Assembly: GCF_019042275.1 (NCBI RefSeq) | Contig: NZ_JAHQCW010000007.1 | Location: forward strand, 1 to 64,000 | DNA: 64,000 bases | Direction of reading: 5' to 3' | Source: Diplocloster agilis | GTDB taxonomy: Bacteria; Bacillota; Clostridia; Lachnospirales; Lachnospiraceae | Part shown: piece by piece, positions 1 to 8,350 of the stretch | How the letters are laid out: every line of letters begins with the position of its first letter | Numbering within the stretch: position 1 is the first letter of the stretch | Notes under the pieces: generated by a model | Told to the model about the DNA's origin: nothing | Database searches by the model: none | Seen by the model: only the letters and a program-made list of their open reading frames with translations | Program-made: the position numbers and the translations under genes

Positions 1-57
1 AGCCTCTGAACCGGGAACACATCACGTGTTCCTGGTGAATAGGCTCGGTTCCTGAAC
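1..57. repeat. Family-B structured inverted repeat, right part only
   Basis: The window opens inside a GC-rich hairpin element. Visible are the inner hairpin GGAACAC / GTGTTCC, the conserved unpaired strings ctgaaccg and tggtgaata, the AGCC / GGCT closing pairs, and the right outer arm (ctgaacccggc). The matching left outer arm would lie before base 1. The same architecture occurs near 18.80 kb and 45.09 kb. The following 58-267 is intergenic; it holds a small CTAGCG/CGCTAG palindrome and short GC-rich repeats (ccccgg...), and I see no gene in it. Confidence 0.6.
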
Positions 58-267
58 CCGGCTTTTCGATTCCCCCTAGCGGATACCAGCGCTAGCCCTC
101 CGCGCTCCCAGGGAGATACAAAAGAACCCGGCCGCCCGGAGCGTCCCCGGGAAGCCACAAAAGATCCCGGCCATAAGGAGCATCCCCGGATACGGCCGCA
201 GTCCCCAGCCCGAAACGGCGGGCATACGAAGTCCCGGGTAAGAGCCCTAAGCCAGTTCCACCCTCTG

Positions 268-1623
268 TCACAGATCGGCCAGTTTCTGTCTGTACATGTG
301 GCGAAACATCAGCAAAGCCATGAGTATAGAGGCGATCTCAGAGATAGGAAATGCAAACCATACCGCGTCAAGGCCGATCATTTTTGCAAACAGGTAAGCC
401 ACCGGCAGGATAATGACCAGCTGGCGGACGATGGAAATAATCAGGCTGTAGATCCCGTTCCCCAGCGCCTGAAACACGGATACAACCGTGATGCTTACGC
501 CCGCAAAGACAAAGCTCAGGCTGATAATGCGGAGGGCCGGCACGCCGATCTGCATCATCTGCTCCGACGCGTTAAACAGCTTCAGCAGCTGTTCCGGAAA
601 AACCTCGAAGATAAAAACGCCCACCAGCATAATCCCCACAGCCAGAATGGTGCTCAATTTCACCGTATCCATGATCCTTTTTTTGTTCCTGGCCCCGTAG
701 TTATAAGCCACAATCGGAACCATTCCATTGTTCAGTCCAAAGATCGGCATAAAAATAAAGCTCTGCAGTTTAAAATAAACTCCAAATACGGAAACCGCCG
801 TGGAGGAAAACATCAGCAGGATTTTATTTACCCCAAACGTCATCACCGAAGATATGGACTGCATAATAATGGACGGAAATCCCACCGCATAAATATTCCG
901 GATCGTCTTCGCATTGGGCCGAAATTCCCGGACTCTCAGCTTGATCTCCACATTTTTCTTTTCATTAAAATAAAAGCTCATCAGCATGGACACGGTCTGT
1001 CCAATGACAGTTGCCGCCGCAGCCCCGGCCACTCCCATTTTCGGGAAGCCCAAAAGCCCGAAGATCAGAATCGGGTCCAGCACAATATTAATCACAGCAC
1101 CGGTACCCTGGGTGATCATATTATAGATCGTTCGTCCGGTGGACTGCATCAGCCTTTCAAACGTTATCTGCATAAAAATGCCCAGTGAAAAAATAGTACA
1201 GATCATGAGATATTCTGTTCCATACTGGATAATCTGTGCGTCATTGGTCTGTGTCTCGAAGAATATCCGGGAAAAGAAAATGCCGAACAGGGCGAACGCA
1301 AGGTAGCTCAAAATCCCCAGAAAAACCCCGTTATTCGCTGCGCGGTTCGCCTCTTTAAAGTTCTTTTCTCCCAGACTTCTGCTCAACAGCGCATTGATCC
1401 CGACGCCGGTACCCGTAGACACCGCGATCATCAGGCTCTGGATCGGAAAGGCCAGCGAAACCGCGGTCAGCGCGTCCTCCCCGATCATAGCCACAAACAT
1501 ACTGTCCACTACATTATATAAAGCCTGCACCAGCATGGATATCACCATCGGCAGGGACATCGTAATCAATAATCTGTTGATCGGCATAACGCCCATCTTA
1601 TTTTCCTGTTGTACTTCTTCCAT
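268..1623 (-). CDS. MATE family efflux transporter
   Basis: A 451-residue polytopic membrane protein of the MATE (multidrug and toxic compound extrusion) family. The family exports cationic drugs or metabolites using Na+ or H+ gradients. The sequence shows about twelve hydrophobic segments in two homologous halves. The N-terminal part has the family pattern MSLPMVISMLVQALYNVVDS, followed by an ALTAVSLAFP segment. The length is normal for the family. The start is set by AGGAGG eight bases before ATG. It is transcribed alone, away from the palindromic element at 1.69-1.97 kb. The substrate cannot be read from the sequence. Confidence 0.93.
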   Translation of the reverse strand: MEEVQQENKMGVMPINRLLITMSLPMVISMLVQALYNVVDSMFVAMIGEDALTAVSLAFPIQSLMIAVSTGTGVGINALLSRSLGEKNFKEANRAANNGVFLGILSYLAFALFGIFFSRIFFETQTNDAQIIQYGTEYLMICTIFSLGIFMQITFERLMQSTGRTIYNMITQGTGAVINIVLDPILIFGLLGFPKMGVAGAAAATVIGQTVSMLMSFYFNEKKNVEIKLRVREFRPNAKTIRNIYAVGFPSIIMQSISSVMTFGVNKILLMFSSTAVSVFGVYFKLQSFIFMPIFGLNNGMVPIVAYNYGARNKKRIMDTVKLSTILAVGIMLVGVFIFEVFPEQLLKLFNASEQMMQIGVPALRIISLSFVFAGVSITVVSVFQALGNGIYSLIISIVRQLVIILPVAYLFAKMIGLDAVWFAFPISEIASILMALLMFRHMYRQKLADL

Positions 1624-1688
1624 AGTCTTCCTCCTGTTTTGTGGTTCTGCTGCTTCATTTTACGAAAGGGCTTAAGGGCCAAAGGGCC

Positions 1689-1969
1689 GGGGCGGGCTTG
1701 GGCAGGAAGGGGCTCCGGGAACGGGGGCAGCCGAAAAGGGGACCGAATCGCATCGGCCCGGCCTAAGAACGGGTAAGCAGACGGGGACCGAACCTCCTAT
1801 TAGCAGGACCCGGGGCAAACTCGCCAAAAAACGGCTCAAACAGTGCCCCGGGTCCTGCGAGGTTCTGACCCCGTCTGCATAACCCGTTCTAAGGCCCGGC
1901 CTCAAGCAATTCGGTCCCCTTTTCGGCTGCCCCCGTCCCCGGAGCCCCTTCCTGCCCAAGCCCGCCCCT
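1689..1969. repeat. Family-A long structured inverted repeat, copy 1
   Basis: About 280 bp folds as one long interrupted hairpin. The outer arms are GC-rich. Then come CCTAAGAACGGGT / ACCCGTTCTAAGG, GCAGACGGGG / CCCCGTCTGC, AACCTC / GAGGTT and GCAGGACCCGGGGCA / TGCCCCGGGTCCTGC, around a terminal loop beginning aactcgccaaaa. The core is nearly identical to the copy at 21.88 kb. The outer and middle arms differ completely from that copy yet remain self-complementary. The element lies between the 3' end of the cysteine-synthase-like gene and the 5' end of the MATE gene. ORFs across it are translations of the palindrome and are not called. Confidence 0.85.
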
Positions 1970-2012
1970 ACTTTGGTGATGGTTTAAAGTTTCATGTGCT
2001 GTTACCTGGTCC

Positions 2013-3035
2013 TTATCTGGCCGGACAGGGGTGCGCGGTCACGCTTAGAAGCTCCAGTTCTTTGGTTATATAGGTGTCTTTCATTTCTTGCGGTTCGGAG
2101 TAGTCTGTTGAGAGATATTTTTTATTGTCGTCTGCGAAGGTGGTGACGAATACGCTGTCCTGTCCCAGCTGTTCCTGCTTCATCACACAGCCGATGAAGT
2201 TCGCGCCGGATGACACGCCGACGCCTAAGCCCAGCCGCTCGGAAAGCATTCTGGCCATGATGATGGAATCGCCGTCATCTACGGAGACTACCTCGTCTAA
2301 TTCCGGAAGCTTCAGCAGATCCGGTATGAATTCGTCTGAGATTCCCTGGATTCTATGTTTTCCCACTTTGTATCCGGTGGAAAGGGTAGGGGAGTTTAAG
2401 GGTTCTAACGGATACGCTTTGCAGGCAGGATTACTGTCCTTGAGCGCGCGGCCGACTCCCATAACGGTTCCGCCTGTTCCCACGCCGGCCACAAAGCCGT
2501 CCGCCTTCAGCCCCAGTTCCGCAAGCTGAGCTGCGATCTCCGGGCCGGTTGTCTCATAATGCGCCTTCGTGTTATCCTCATTGGAGAATTGGCGGGGCAA
2601 AAACACATTCCCTTTCTCCGCCAGCTCCTCGGTCATCCGGATCGAACCCAGGAAGCCGCCCTCTTCCCTGGAGACCAGACGTACATTGGCCCCATAGCTC
2701 TTCATCAGATTCACCCGCTCGCTGCTCATCCAGTCCGGCATATAAATTATGACCTCATGCCCCAGATAACTGCCCAAAGCAGAAAAAGCGATACCCGTAT
2801 TCCCGCTGGTCGCCTCCACGATCTTATCCTGCGGATGGATACTCCCCTCCTGATAGGCTTTCTTCATTATATAAAAGGCCACCCGGTCCTTTATGTTTCC
2901 AGTAAGGTTATAAGATTCCATTTTCGCAAAAATGCGTCTTTTCGTCCCCTTAAATTTAAACTGAATCTCCAACAACGGCGTCCCGCCAATCATCGGTTCT
3001 ATCCGATCAAACAATTTCATTTTTTCCAAATCCAT
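2013..3035 (-). CDS. PLP-dependent cysteine synthase family protein
   Basis: A 340-residue fold-type II PLP enzyme of the cysteine synthase / cystathionine beta-synthase family, which makes cysteine or related beta-substituted amino acids from an activated serine. Visible are the opening IGGTPLLEI, the lysine-containing NLTGNIKDRVA (PLP Schiff-base lysine), the substrate loop EATSGNTGIA, and the phosphate-binding run GVGTGGTVMGVGRALK. The ATG at 3035 is preferred over the upstream 3056 start because AAGGAG lies about ten bases before it. The last ~20 residues look unlike the family and run up to the family-A inverted repeat, so the C-terminus may have been altered by it. The exact substrate (O-acetylserine or another) is not resolved. 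Confidence 0.88.
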   Translation of the reverse strand: MDLEKMKLFDRIEPMIGGTPLLEIQFKFKGTKRRIFAKMESYNLTGNIKDRVAFYIMKKAYQEGSIHPQDKIVEATSGNTGIAFSALGSYLGHEVIIYMPDWMSSERVNLMKSYGANVRLVSREEGGFLGSIRMTEELAEKGNVFLPRQFSNEDNTKAHYETTGPEIAAQLAELGLKADGFVAGVGTGGTVMGVGRALKDSNPACKAYPLEPLNSPTLSTGYKVGKHRIQGISDEFIPDLLKLPELDEVVSVDDGDSIIMARMLSERLGLGVGVSSGANFIGCVMKQEQLGQDSVFVTTFADDNKKYLSTDYSEPQEMKDTYITKELELLSVTAHPCPAR

Positions 3036-3180
3036 CTGCAATACGCTCCTTATCAAATTTCACTTTTTTCATCATAACCCTTTCGTTTTCCCCTGTCAAT
3101 GTACAGATTCTCCCCTCTTCAAACGCCCTCCCACCACCATCACGGATTTGCCCCCTCCCCTCCGGCCAGAATTAAGGCAG

Positions 3181-3460
3181 GGGCTGACGGGGCCGGGGTG
3201 CCCGGGGACTGTCCGGCTGACGGCTCAACCTTCCCGCGCCGCCGGGCCGGATACCTTATGGCGGAAAAAAGCATGGCCGAATAGTGGAGGGAGACTCAAG
3301 GGAGAATGGCGGCCCCCTGCCGTCATTCTCCCTGCTTTCAGAGGCTCCCGGAACTGCTTATGAGGTTGCTTTTATCCGTCATAAGGTATCCGGTCCGGCG
3401 GCGCGGGAAGGTTGAGCCGTCAGCCGGACAGTCCCCGGGCATCCCGGTCCCGTCAGCCCC
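3181..3460. repeat. Family-C long inverted repeat with internal hairpin
   Basis: The arms at about 3181-3260 and 3383-3460 pair over roughly 80 bases with few mismatches (GGGCTGACGGG with CCGTCAGCCC at the ends, CCGGATACCTTATG with CATAAGGTATCCGG inside). A second hairpin sits in the middle (GGGAGAATGGCGGC with TGCCGTCATTCTCCC). It occupies the divergent intergenic space between the cysteine-synthase-like gene and the alpha/beta hydrolase promoter. There is no transposase and no obvious target duplication. No second copy is present in the window. Confidence 0.8.
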
Positions 3461-3504
3461 GGTCCCCAACCTCCCCAGGCCGGCAAATCCCGCCCACGGT
3501 TTTC

Positions 3505-3534
3505 TTGACAAAGGAGCTCGTCTCGCACTATAAT
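3505..3534 (+). promoter_or_regulatory. Strong sigma-A type promoter
   Basis: A perfect -35 box TTGACA (3505-3510) and a perfect -10 box TATAAT (3529-3534) are separated by 18 bp, about 30 bp before the alpha/beta hydrolase start. It is probably the promoter of the whole hydrolase/Mur ligase/Ddl set. Confidence 0.8.
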
Positions 3535-3573
3535 GAAATGATCTCTATTATTATATGTTAAAGGATGATTTTA

Positions 3574-4347
3574 TTGAATATTACGGTTCAGAATATTCGC
3601 ACCAATTATACGGTATCCGGCGAGGGGGAGGACGTCCTGATCCTGCACGGATGGGGCTCGAATCTTACTGTGCACAATCAGATGGCGGCTTATCTGGCCC
3701 CGCATTATAGAGTCTACGCTTTGGATATGCCTGGGTTTGGGGAGACGCCGGAACCACCGGCTGCCTGGGATGTAGATCATTATGTGGATTTTGTACTGGA
3801 ATTTATCCGGGAAATGGGAATCCGTTCTGTCATCCTGATCGGGCATTCCTTCGGGGGCAGAGTGATTATTAAAATGGTAACGCGCCAAAATCTGTCTGTC
3901 ACGTTTCCCAAGCTGATCCTGATTGACAGCGCCGGGATTCTTCCGAAAAAAACTTTGAAACAAAAATGTAAAATACGAATATATAAATTAGGAAAGAAGA
4001 TATTGAATATTAGCATCGTGAAAAAACTGTATCCCGATGCTCTGGAGAAGATGCGCGCCAAGAGCGGATCTGCGGATTACAATGCAGCCTCCCCGCTGAT
4101 GCGGCAGGTGCTGGTTAAGGTGGTAAATGAGGATCTGACTCCGTATCTTGCTTCGATCCCTTCGCCCACCCTGCTGATTTGGGGGGAATTGGATACGGCC
4201 ACGCCGCTGGCTGACGGCCAGCTTATGGAAAAATTGATCCCGGGCGCCGGACTGGTGACGGTCAAAGGGGCCGGTCATTTCTCTTTCCTGGAATCCAGCT
4301 ATCTGGTTCACAAAGTTATCGGTTCATTTTTGAATATTAAGGAGTAA
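3574..4347 (+). CDS. Alpha/beta fold hydrolase
   Basis: A ~257-residue single-domain alpha/beta hydrolase. It shows the oxyanion segment HGWGSN, the nucleophile elbow GHSFGG (Ser near residue 90), the acid in LIWGELDTATP and the late histidine in GAGHFSF, so the triad is complete. The substrate is unknown. I prefer the TTG at 3574 because AAAGGA lies at correct spacing before it; the ATG at 3565 overlaps that ribosome site and is the alternative. It is followed within 3 bp by a membrane MurF-like ligase and then a Ddl-like ligase, so it probably acts on a cell-wall or peptide product of those enzymes. That role is inferred from context only. Confidence 0.85.
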   Translation: MNITVQNIRTNYTVSGEGEDVLILHGWGSNLTVHNQMAAYLAPHYRVYALDMPGFGETPEPPAAWDVDHYVDFVLEFIREMGIRSVILIGHSFGGRVIIKMVTRQNLSVTFPKLILIDSAGILPKKTLKQKCKIRIYKLGKKILNISIVKKLYPDALEKMRAKSGSADYNAASPLMRQVLVKVVNEDLTPYLASIPSPTLLIWGELDTATPLADGQLMEKLIPGAGLVTVKGAGHFSFLESSYLVHKVIGSFLNIKE

Positions 4348-4350
4348 TCT

Positions 4351-5913
4351 ATGAATAATCTTATATTGGGTCTCTATGCGGTATCCTTTGCGGCTGCTTT
4401 TGTGGTGCTGTCCATTTATCACATGCACATGTTTCAGCTGAACTCCTACAAGCCCGGTCCTCATGTACACTGGCTTAAGGAGCATCTGGGCAGTATGACC
4501 GGCCGGGTTCTGGCGCTGCCGGTCAGTATGGTTCTGCTGCTGATTCCGCATCCGGTCTGCCAGGTGCTGGCTATCGTCTGTAATCTGCTTACCCTTGCGG
4601 GGAACCGTCCGAAAAAAGCGAAGAAGCCGCTGGTTTATACCAAACGGGTTATCCGCATGTTCGTGACGGAAGGGATCTTATTCCTGGTGTTAAGCGCCGG
4701 CGGCATTTTACTGTGCCGGTTTCTGCATCCGGCCTTTTTACTGTCGCTACCGGTCATCGGTATCCTGGCTCCATTTCTCATTTTGCTGGCCAACTTCATC
4801 AACCGGCCTGTTGAGAAATCCGTGAACCGGCACTTTATCCGGGAGGCGGAGGATATCCTGAAAGATATGCCGAACCTGACCATTGTGGGTGTGACCGGAA
4901 GCTATGGGAAAACCAGCGTAAAGTTTTATCTGGGCAAGCTGTTGTCCGCCAAATATAATGTTCTGGTCACTCCTGGTAATTTTAATACGACCCTGGGTGT
5001 GGTAAAGACTGTCCGGGAGCATTTAAATGCTACCCATGAGGTCTTTGTCTGTGAGATGGGCGCTAAGACCGTCGGGGAAATCAAGGAGATCTGTGATCTG
5101 GTGCATCCGGATTATGGTGTGATTACTTCGATCGGGCCGCAGCATCTGGAGAGTTTTCTCTCGATTGACAATGTGATTAAAACAAAATTTGAGCTGGCGG
5201 ATGCAGTACCTCCTGCCGGAAAAGTATTTCTGAATTACGACAATGAATATATCCGCCAGAAACAGCTGGATAAAACGGTGGTCACTTACGGGGCCGGGAA
5301 TCCGGACTGTGATTTCCATCCGTATGATATTACGGTGTCCCGGAAGGGTTCCTCCTTTAAGCTGGACGCTCCGGACGGCCAGACTTATGAATTTTCCACT
5401 AAACTGATCGGTATCCACAATGTGGTAAATATCGCAGGGGCCATAGCGGTGGCCTGGGAGCTGGGCGTCCCCATGCGGGATATCGTAACCCAGGTGCGTA
5501 AGCTTGAAGGGGTGCCCCATCGGCTGCAGCTGATTCCCGGTCCCACCAGGCTGATTATCGATGACGCTTATAATTCTAACCCCAGCGGAGCCAAGGCGGC
5601 CTTAGATACCCTGGACCAGTTCGAAGGCCTGAAGATCCTGGTCACTCCGGGAATGGTGGAGCTGGGCGACCAGCAGTACCAATGCAATAAAACGTTCGGG
5701 CTGCAGGCGGCCGCCGTCTGTGACTATGTAGTCCTGGTGGGTCCCAAACAGACAAAACCGATCCAGGACGGCCTGGCGGAAGCGGATTATCCCTCCGGGC
5801 AGCTCTTTGTGGTCAACGATCTCCAGGAAGGTTTGCAGAAGGTGGACGGTATCAACGCCCACGGCGCTATGAAGGTGGTTCTGTTGGAAAATGACCTTCC
5901 GGATAATTATTAG
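4351..5913 (+). CDS. Membrane-anchored MurF-like Mur ligase
   Basis: A 520-residue protein. The first ~160 residues carry four to five hydrophobic segments. A Mur ligase follows: P-loop GVTGSYGKTS near residue 180, a middle domain with FNTTLGVV and EMGAKTVGEI, and a C-terminal domain with DDAYNSNP and TPGMVELGD. Those motifs are characteristic of MurF (UDP-MurNAc-tripeptide:D-Ala-D-Ala ligase). Ordinary MurF is cytosolic and ~450 residues without the N-terminal membrane region. AAGGAG precedes the ATG. It lies between the hydrolase and a D-Ala-D-Ala-type ligase, which would supply its dipeptide. It may be a second, membrane-tethered MurF or a ligase for a related peptide. Confidence 0.85.
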   Translation: MNNLILGLYAVSFAAAFVVLSIYHMHMFQLNSYKPGPHVHWLKEHLGSMTGRVLALPVSMVLLLIPHPVCQVLAIVCNLLTLAGNRPKKAKKPLVYTKRVIRMFVTEGILFLVLSAGGILLCRFLHPAFLLSLPVIGILAPFLILLANFINRPVEKSVNRHFIREAEDILKDMPNLTIVGVTGSYGKTSVKFYLGKLLSAKYNVLVTPGNFNTTLGVVKTVREHLNATHEVFVCEMGAKTVGEIKEICDLVHPDYGVITSIGPQHLESFLSIDNVIKTKFELADAVPPAGKVFLNYDNEYIRQKQLDKTVVTYGAGNPDCDFHPYDITVSRKGSSFKLDAPDGQTYEFSTKLIGIHNVVNIAGAIAVAWELGVPMRDIVTQVRKLEGVPHRLQLIPGPTRLIIDDAYNSNPSGAKAALDTLDQFEGLKILVTPGMVELGDQQYQCNKTFGLQAAAVCDYVVLVGPKQTKPIQDGLAEADYPSGQLFVVNDLQEGLQKVDGINAHGAMKVVLLENDLPDNY

Positions 5914-6000
5914 AATTACAAAACCAATCCCTTTACATGAACTTTGCAGTCCCGCATATTTTCTATCCATATCTGAATCAAAATAAAGGAGTCCGTATTA

Positions 6001-7214
6001 TGAAAATTAAAGTTGGCGTTATGTTTGGCGGTATGAGTGTAGAGCATGAAGTCTCCGTGATCACCGGAATCCAGGCCTGTTATGCCTTCGACCGGAACAA
6101 ATATGAGGTGGTCCCCATTTACATTACCAAAGATAATCAGATGTATACCGGAGAATATGCCGGGGTGATCGAAGAATACCGCAACATCCCCGAACTGTTA
6201 AAGAAGAGCCAGCGGGTGATCCCGGTGAAAGAGGGGAATAAGCTGTGCCTGATGAAATATCCGATGAAAAAGTTCGGAAATAACGTATACGACTATATTG
6301 ATGTTGCGTTTCCCGCTGTCCACGGCACGAATGTGGAGGACGGCACGCTGGCCGGTTATCTCCATTTTCTGAATGTTCCGTATGTGGGCTGCGATGTTCT
6401 CTCCTCCGCGGTGGGAATGGATAAATATGTCATGAAAGCAGTGTTAAAGGACCATCAGATTCCGGTGCTGGACTGCGTCGTTTTGAATATCCGGGAATAC
6501 AATGCGGATACGGAACAGCATCTGGCCCGGGTGGAAGCCCGCCTCTCCTACCCTGTGATCGTAAAACCCATCAATCTGGGTTCCAGCGTCGGCATACGGA
6601 TTGCCCACGACCACGATGAGTTACTGGACGCACTGGATTACGCTTTTGAATTTTCCTCCAAGGTTCTGGTGGAAAAAGCCATCACGAATCTGAAGGAAAT
6701 CAACTGCTCCGTCTTAGGGGATTATGAATCGGCGGAAGCTTCCGAGTGCGAGGAGCCGGTCAATTCCGACGAGATCTTAAGCTATGAAGATAAATACATG
6801 TCCGGAGGCGGCTCCAAGTCAGGATCGAAAACCGGTTCTTCCGGCGGCGCCAAAGGCGGTATGTCCAGCCTGAAACGGAAACTGCCCGCCGAGATCAACG
6901 GGGAAGTCCGGGAGCTGATCCGCAGTATGGCTGTGGATGCGTTTAAGGCGCTGGGCTGCAGCGGCGTTGCCCGTATTGATTTTATGATCGACCAGGATAA
7001 CGACCAGGTCTATGTAAATGAGATCAACACGATACCCGGATCTCTCTCCTTCTATCTGTGGGAACCGCTGGGCGTCCCGTATTCCGAACTGTTGGACCGC
7101 ATGGTCCGGCTGGCTCTGAAACGGGAACGGGAAAGTGAAGAACTGCATTTTTCCTTTGATACGAATCTTCTGGCCGGGGTTACCCTCGGGGGAAGCAAGG
7201 GTTCCAAGCGCTGA
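6001..7214 (+). CDS. D-alanine--D-alanine ligase family protein
   Basis: An ATP-grasp ligase of ~404 residues. It shows the N-terminal GVMFGGMSVEHEVS motif, the ATP-binding PVIVKPINLGSSVG loop and the metal-binding NEINTIPGS. An unusual insert at residues ~265-290 is a glycine/serine/lysine-rich linker after SYEDKYMSGG. Standard Ddl proteins are ~350 residues and lack this linker. The start at 6001 is chosen because AAAGGAG lies nine bases upstream; an in-frame ATG at 5937 has no ribosome site. It is the last gene of the hydrolase/MurF-like/Ddl set. It could make D-Ala-D-Ala or a related depsi- or dipeptide; no vanX or vanT gene is nearby, so a glycopeptide-resistance role is not supported. 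Confidence 0.88.
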
Positions 7215-7232
7215 GGCGCCGGAACCCTTTTA
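7197..7232 (+). terminator. Rho-independent terminator after the Ddl gene
   Basis: The hairpin AAGGGTTCC / GGAACCCTT with a T-rich 3' side overlaps the stop codon of the ligase gene, so the end of the coding sequence doubles as the terminator stem. Confidence 0.75.
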
Positions 7233-7267
7233 TAATTCTATTAGAAAATTCTAAAATGAATCCATTT

Positions 7268-7762
7268 TCATCGGAGAGTTTCCTCCACTGCCCCGTAGGC
7301 GGATTTTAACTGTTCGTAGGACACGGCACAGTTGGCCGGACTTGTGGAGGGAAGCGGAACGGCCGGAATACGCGTTTGAGGATAGCAATAACGCTTATAG
7401 AGGGCGGCCGCTTTGGTTCCGGTCGTGAAGATCGTGCGGATAGGGGCGGCGGCCAGGATCGGGAGCAAATCGTTTGGGACCGGGTTTCGGATACTGCTGT
7501 CGTCGGCTCTGTGAATCTCGCAGGAAGCCAGGACATCCCATAACGCGATGTGATTCCGATGGAGGAAACAGGTTTTGGCCTCATTTGTCTCCGGAAGGGG
7601 CTGGGACAGCACGTCTGCCAGCACCTTCCAGAAACGGTTGCGGGGATGCCCGTAGTAAAAGCCGTTTTCACGGGATTTCGGGGAGGGCATGGTGCCCAGA
7701 ATTAAGACACGGGATTCCGTATCGTATATGGGCTGAAAGGCATGGGTAATATGTTCGGGCAT
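7268..7762 (-). CDS. DNA-deoxyinosine (hypoxanthine) glycosylase, UDG superfamily
   Basis: A 164-residue uracil-DNA-glycosylase-superfamily protein. The N-terminal motif LILGTMPSPKS and the C-terminal LPSTSPAN match the short family annotated as DNA-deoxyinosine glycosylase, which removes hypoxanthine and sometimes uracil from DNA. The NRFWKVL motif also fits the family. Size and domain content are normal. It is a single gene convergent with the Ddl gene. Assignment rests on recognition of the family; the exact base specificity is known only for studied relatives. Confidence 0.8.
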   Translation of the reverse strand: MPEHITHAFQPIYDTESRVLILGTMPSPKSRENGFYYGHPRNRFWKVLADVLSQPLPETNEAKTCFLHRNHIALWDVLASCEIHRADDSSIRNPVPNDLLPILAAAPIRTIFTTGTKAAALYKRYCYPQTRIPAVPLPSTSPANCAVSYEQLKSAYGAVEETLR

Positions 7763-7808
7763 GGTCAGTACCTCTATTTTTTATGTTTTCTTCTATTCAG
7801 GAGCAGCC

Positions 7809-8252
7809 TTACCGATGAATAGACGGGTTCGGATGATAGGGGATTGGCGTCGGATTTTTTACATAGAAGGCTCCGATCGCATCGTTTACCAGATCGTAAA
7901 GCTCATCCTGGGTGCAGGCCAGTTCCCCGTGATATTTGGTTTCCAGTTCCTCGTCTGTAATCTGGCCGTTTTTATACCGCAGGGCAGTCTGCCCCGCCGC
8001 TTTCATTTTATGCAGCGCGTCCTGCACCTGGGCCTTTTCCTGCCGGGACAGAGCATCGCTTGAACAGAGCGCCCGGGTCAGGAAATCACAGAAATATTCG
8101 AAATCTTCATCCCAGTTTCTGTTGCCATTGTTCTGCGCTTCATAACGAAGCTTTTCGATCTGGCGCAGCATTTCTCCCTGGAGAACATTTGACTGGCCTT
8201 TCGCGGGTACATAGTTTTTCCAAATATATTGGCACTCTTTGAAATATTTCAC
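7809..8252 (-). CDS. Hypothetical protein, soluble
   Basis: A 147-residue protein with no family I recognise. It is mainly charged and helical, has no signal peptide or membrane segment, and contains one aromatic cluster (DEDFEYFCDFL). I choose the GTG at 8252 because AAGGGAG lies six bases before it; the longer ATG start at 8288 would bury that ribosome site. It lies 46 bp upstream of the glycosylase on the same strand and might be co-transcribed with it. Confidence 0.65.
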   Translation of the reverse strand: MKYFKECQYIWKNYVPAKGQSNVLQGEMLRQIEKLRYEAQNNGNRNWDEDFEYFCDFLTRALCSSDALSRQEKAQVQDALHKMKAAGQTALRYKNGQITDEELETKYHGELACTQDELYDLVNDAIGAFYVKNPTPIPYHPNPSIHR

Positions 8253-8350
8253 GGAATCTCCCTTTCTTGTGTACGGACTTTGTTTCATGGAATCTTCTGC
8301 TATTATAGTTTGTTATGATTCGGTTGTAAAGTTGTTCTGTTCCGCAAAGT

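Noticed and set aside
298-1188. Long plus-strand ORF antisense to the MATE gene
   Set aside because: It is the mirror frame of a clear membrane transporter, is rich in His/Arg/Gln, lacks a ribosome site and matches no family.
1672-1959. ORFs across the 1.69 kb palindrome
   Set aside because: They are Pro/Arg/Gly-rich translations of an inverted repeat; both strands give similar frames because the DNA is self-complementary.
6001-7214. Vancomycin-resistance D-Ala-D-Ser/D-Lac ligase
   Set aside because: No vanX, vanY, vanT or van regulatory genes are nearby, and the two-component pair at 29 kb is on a separate element.
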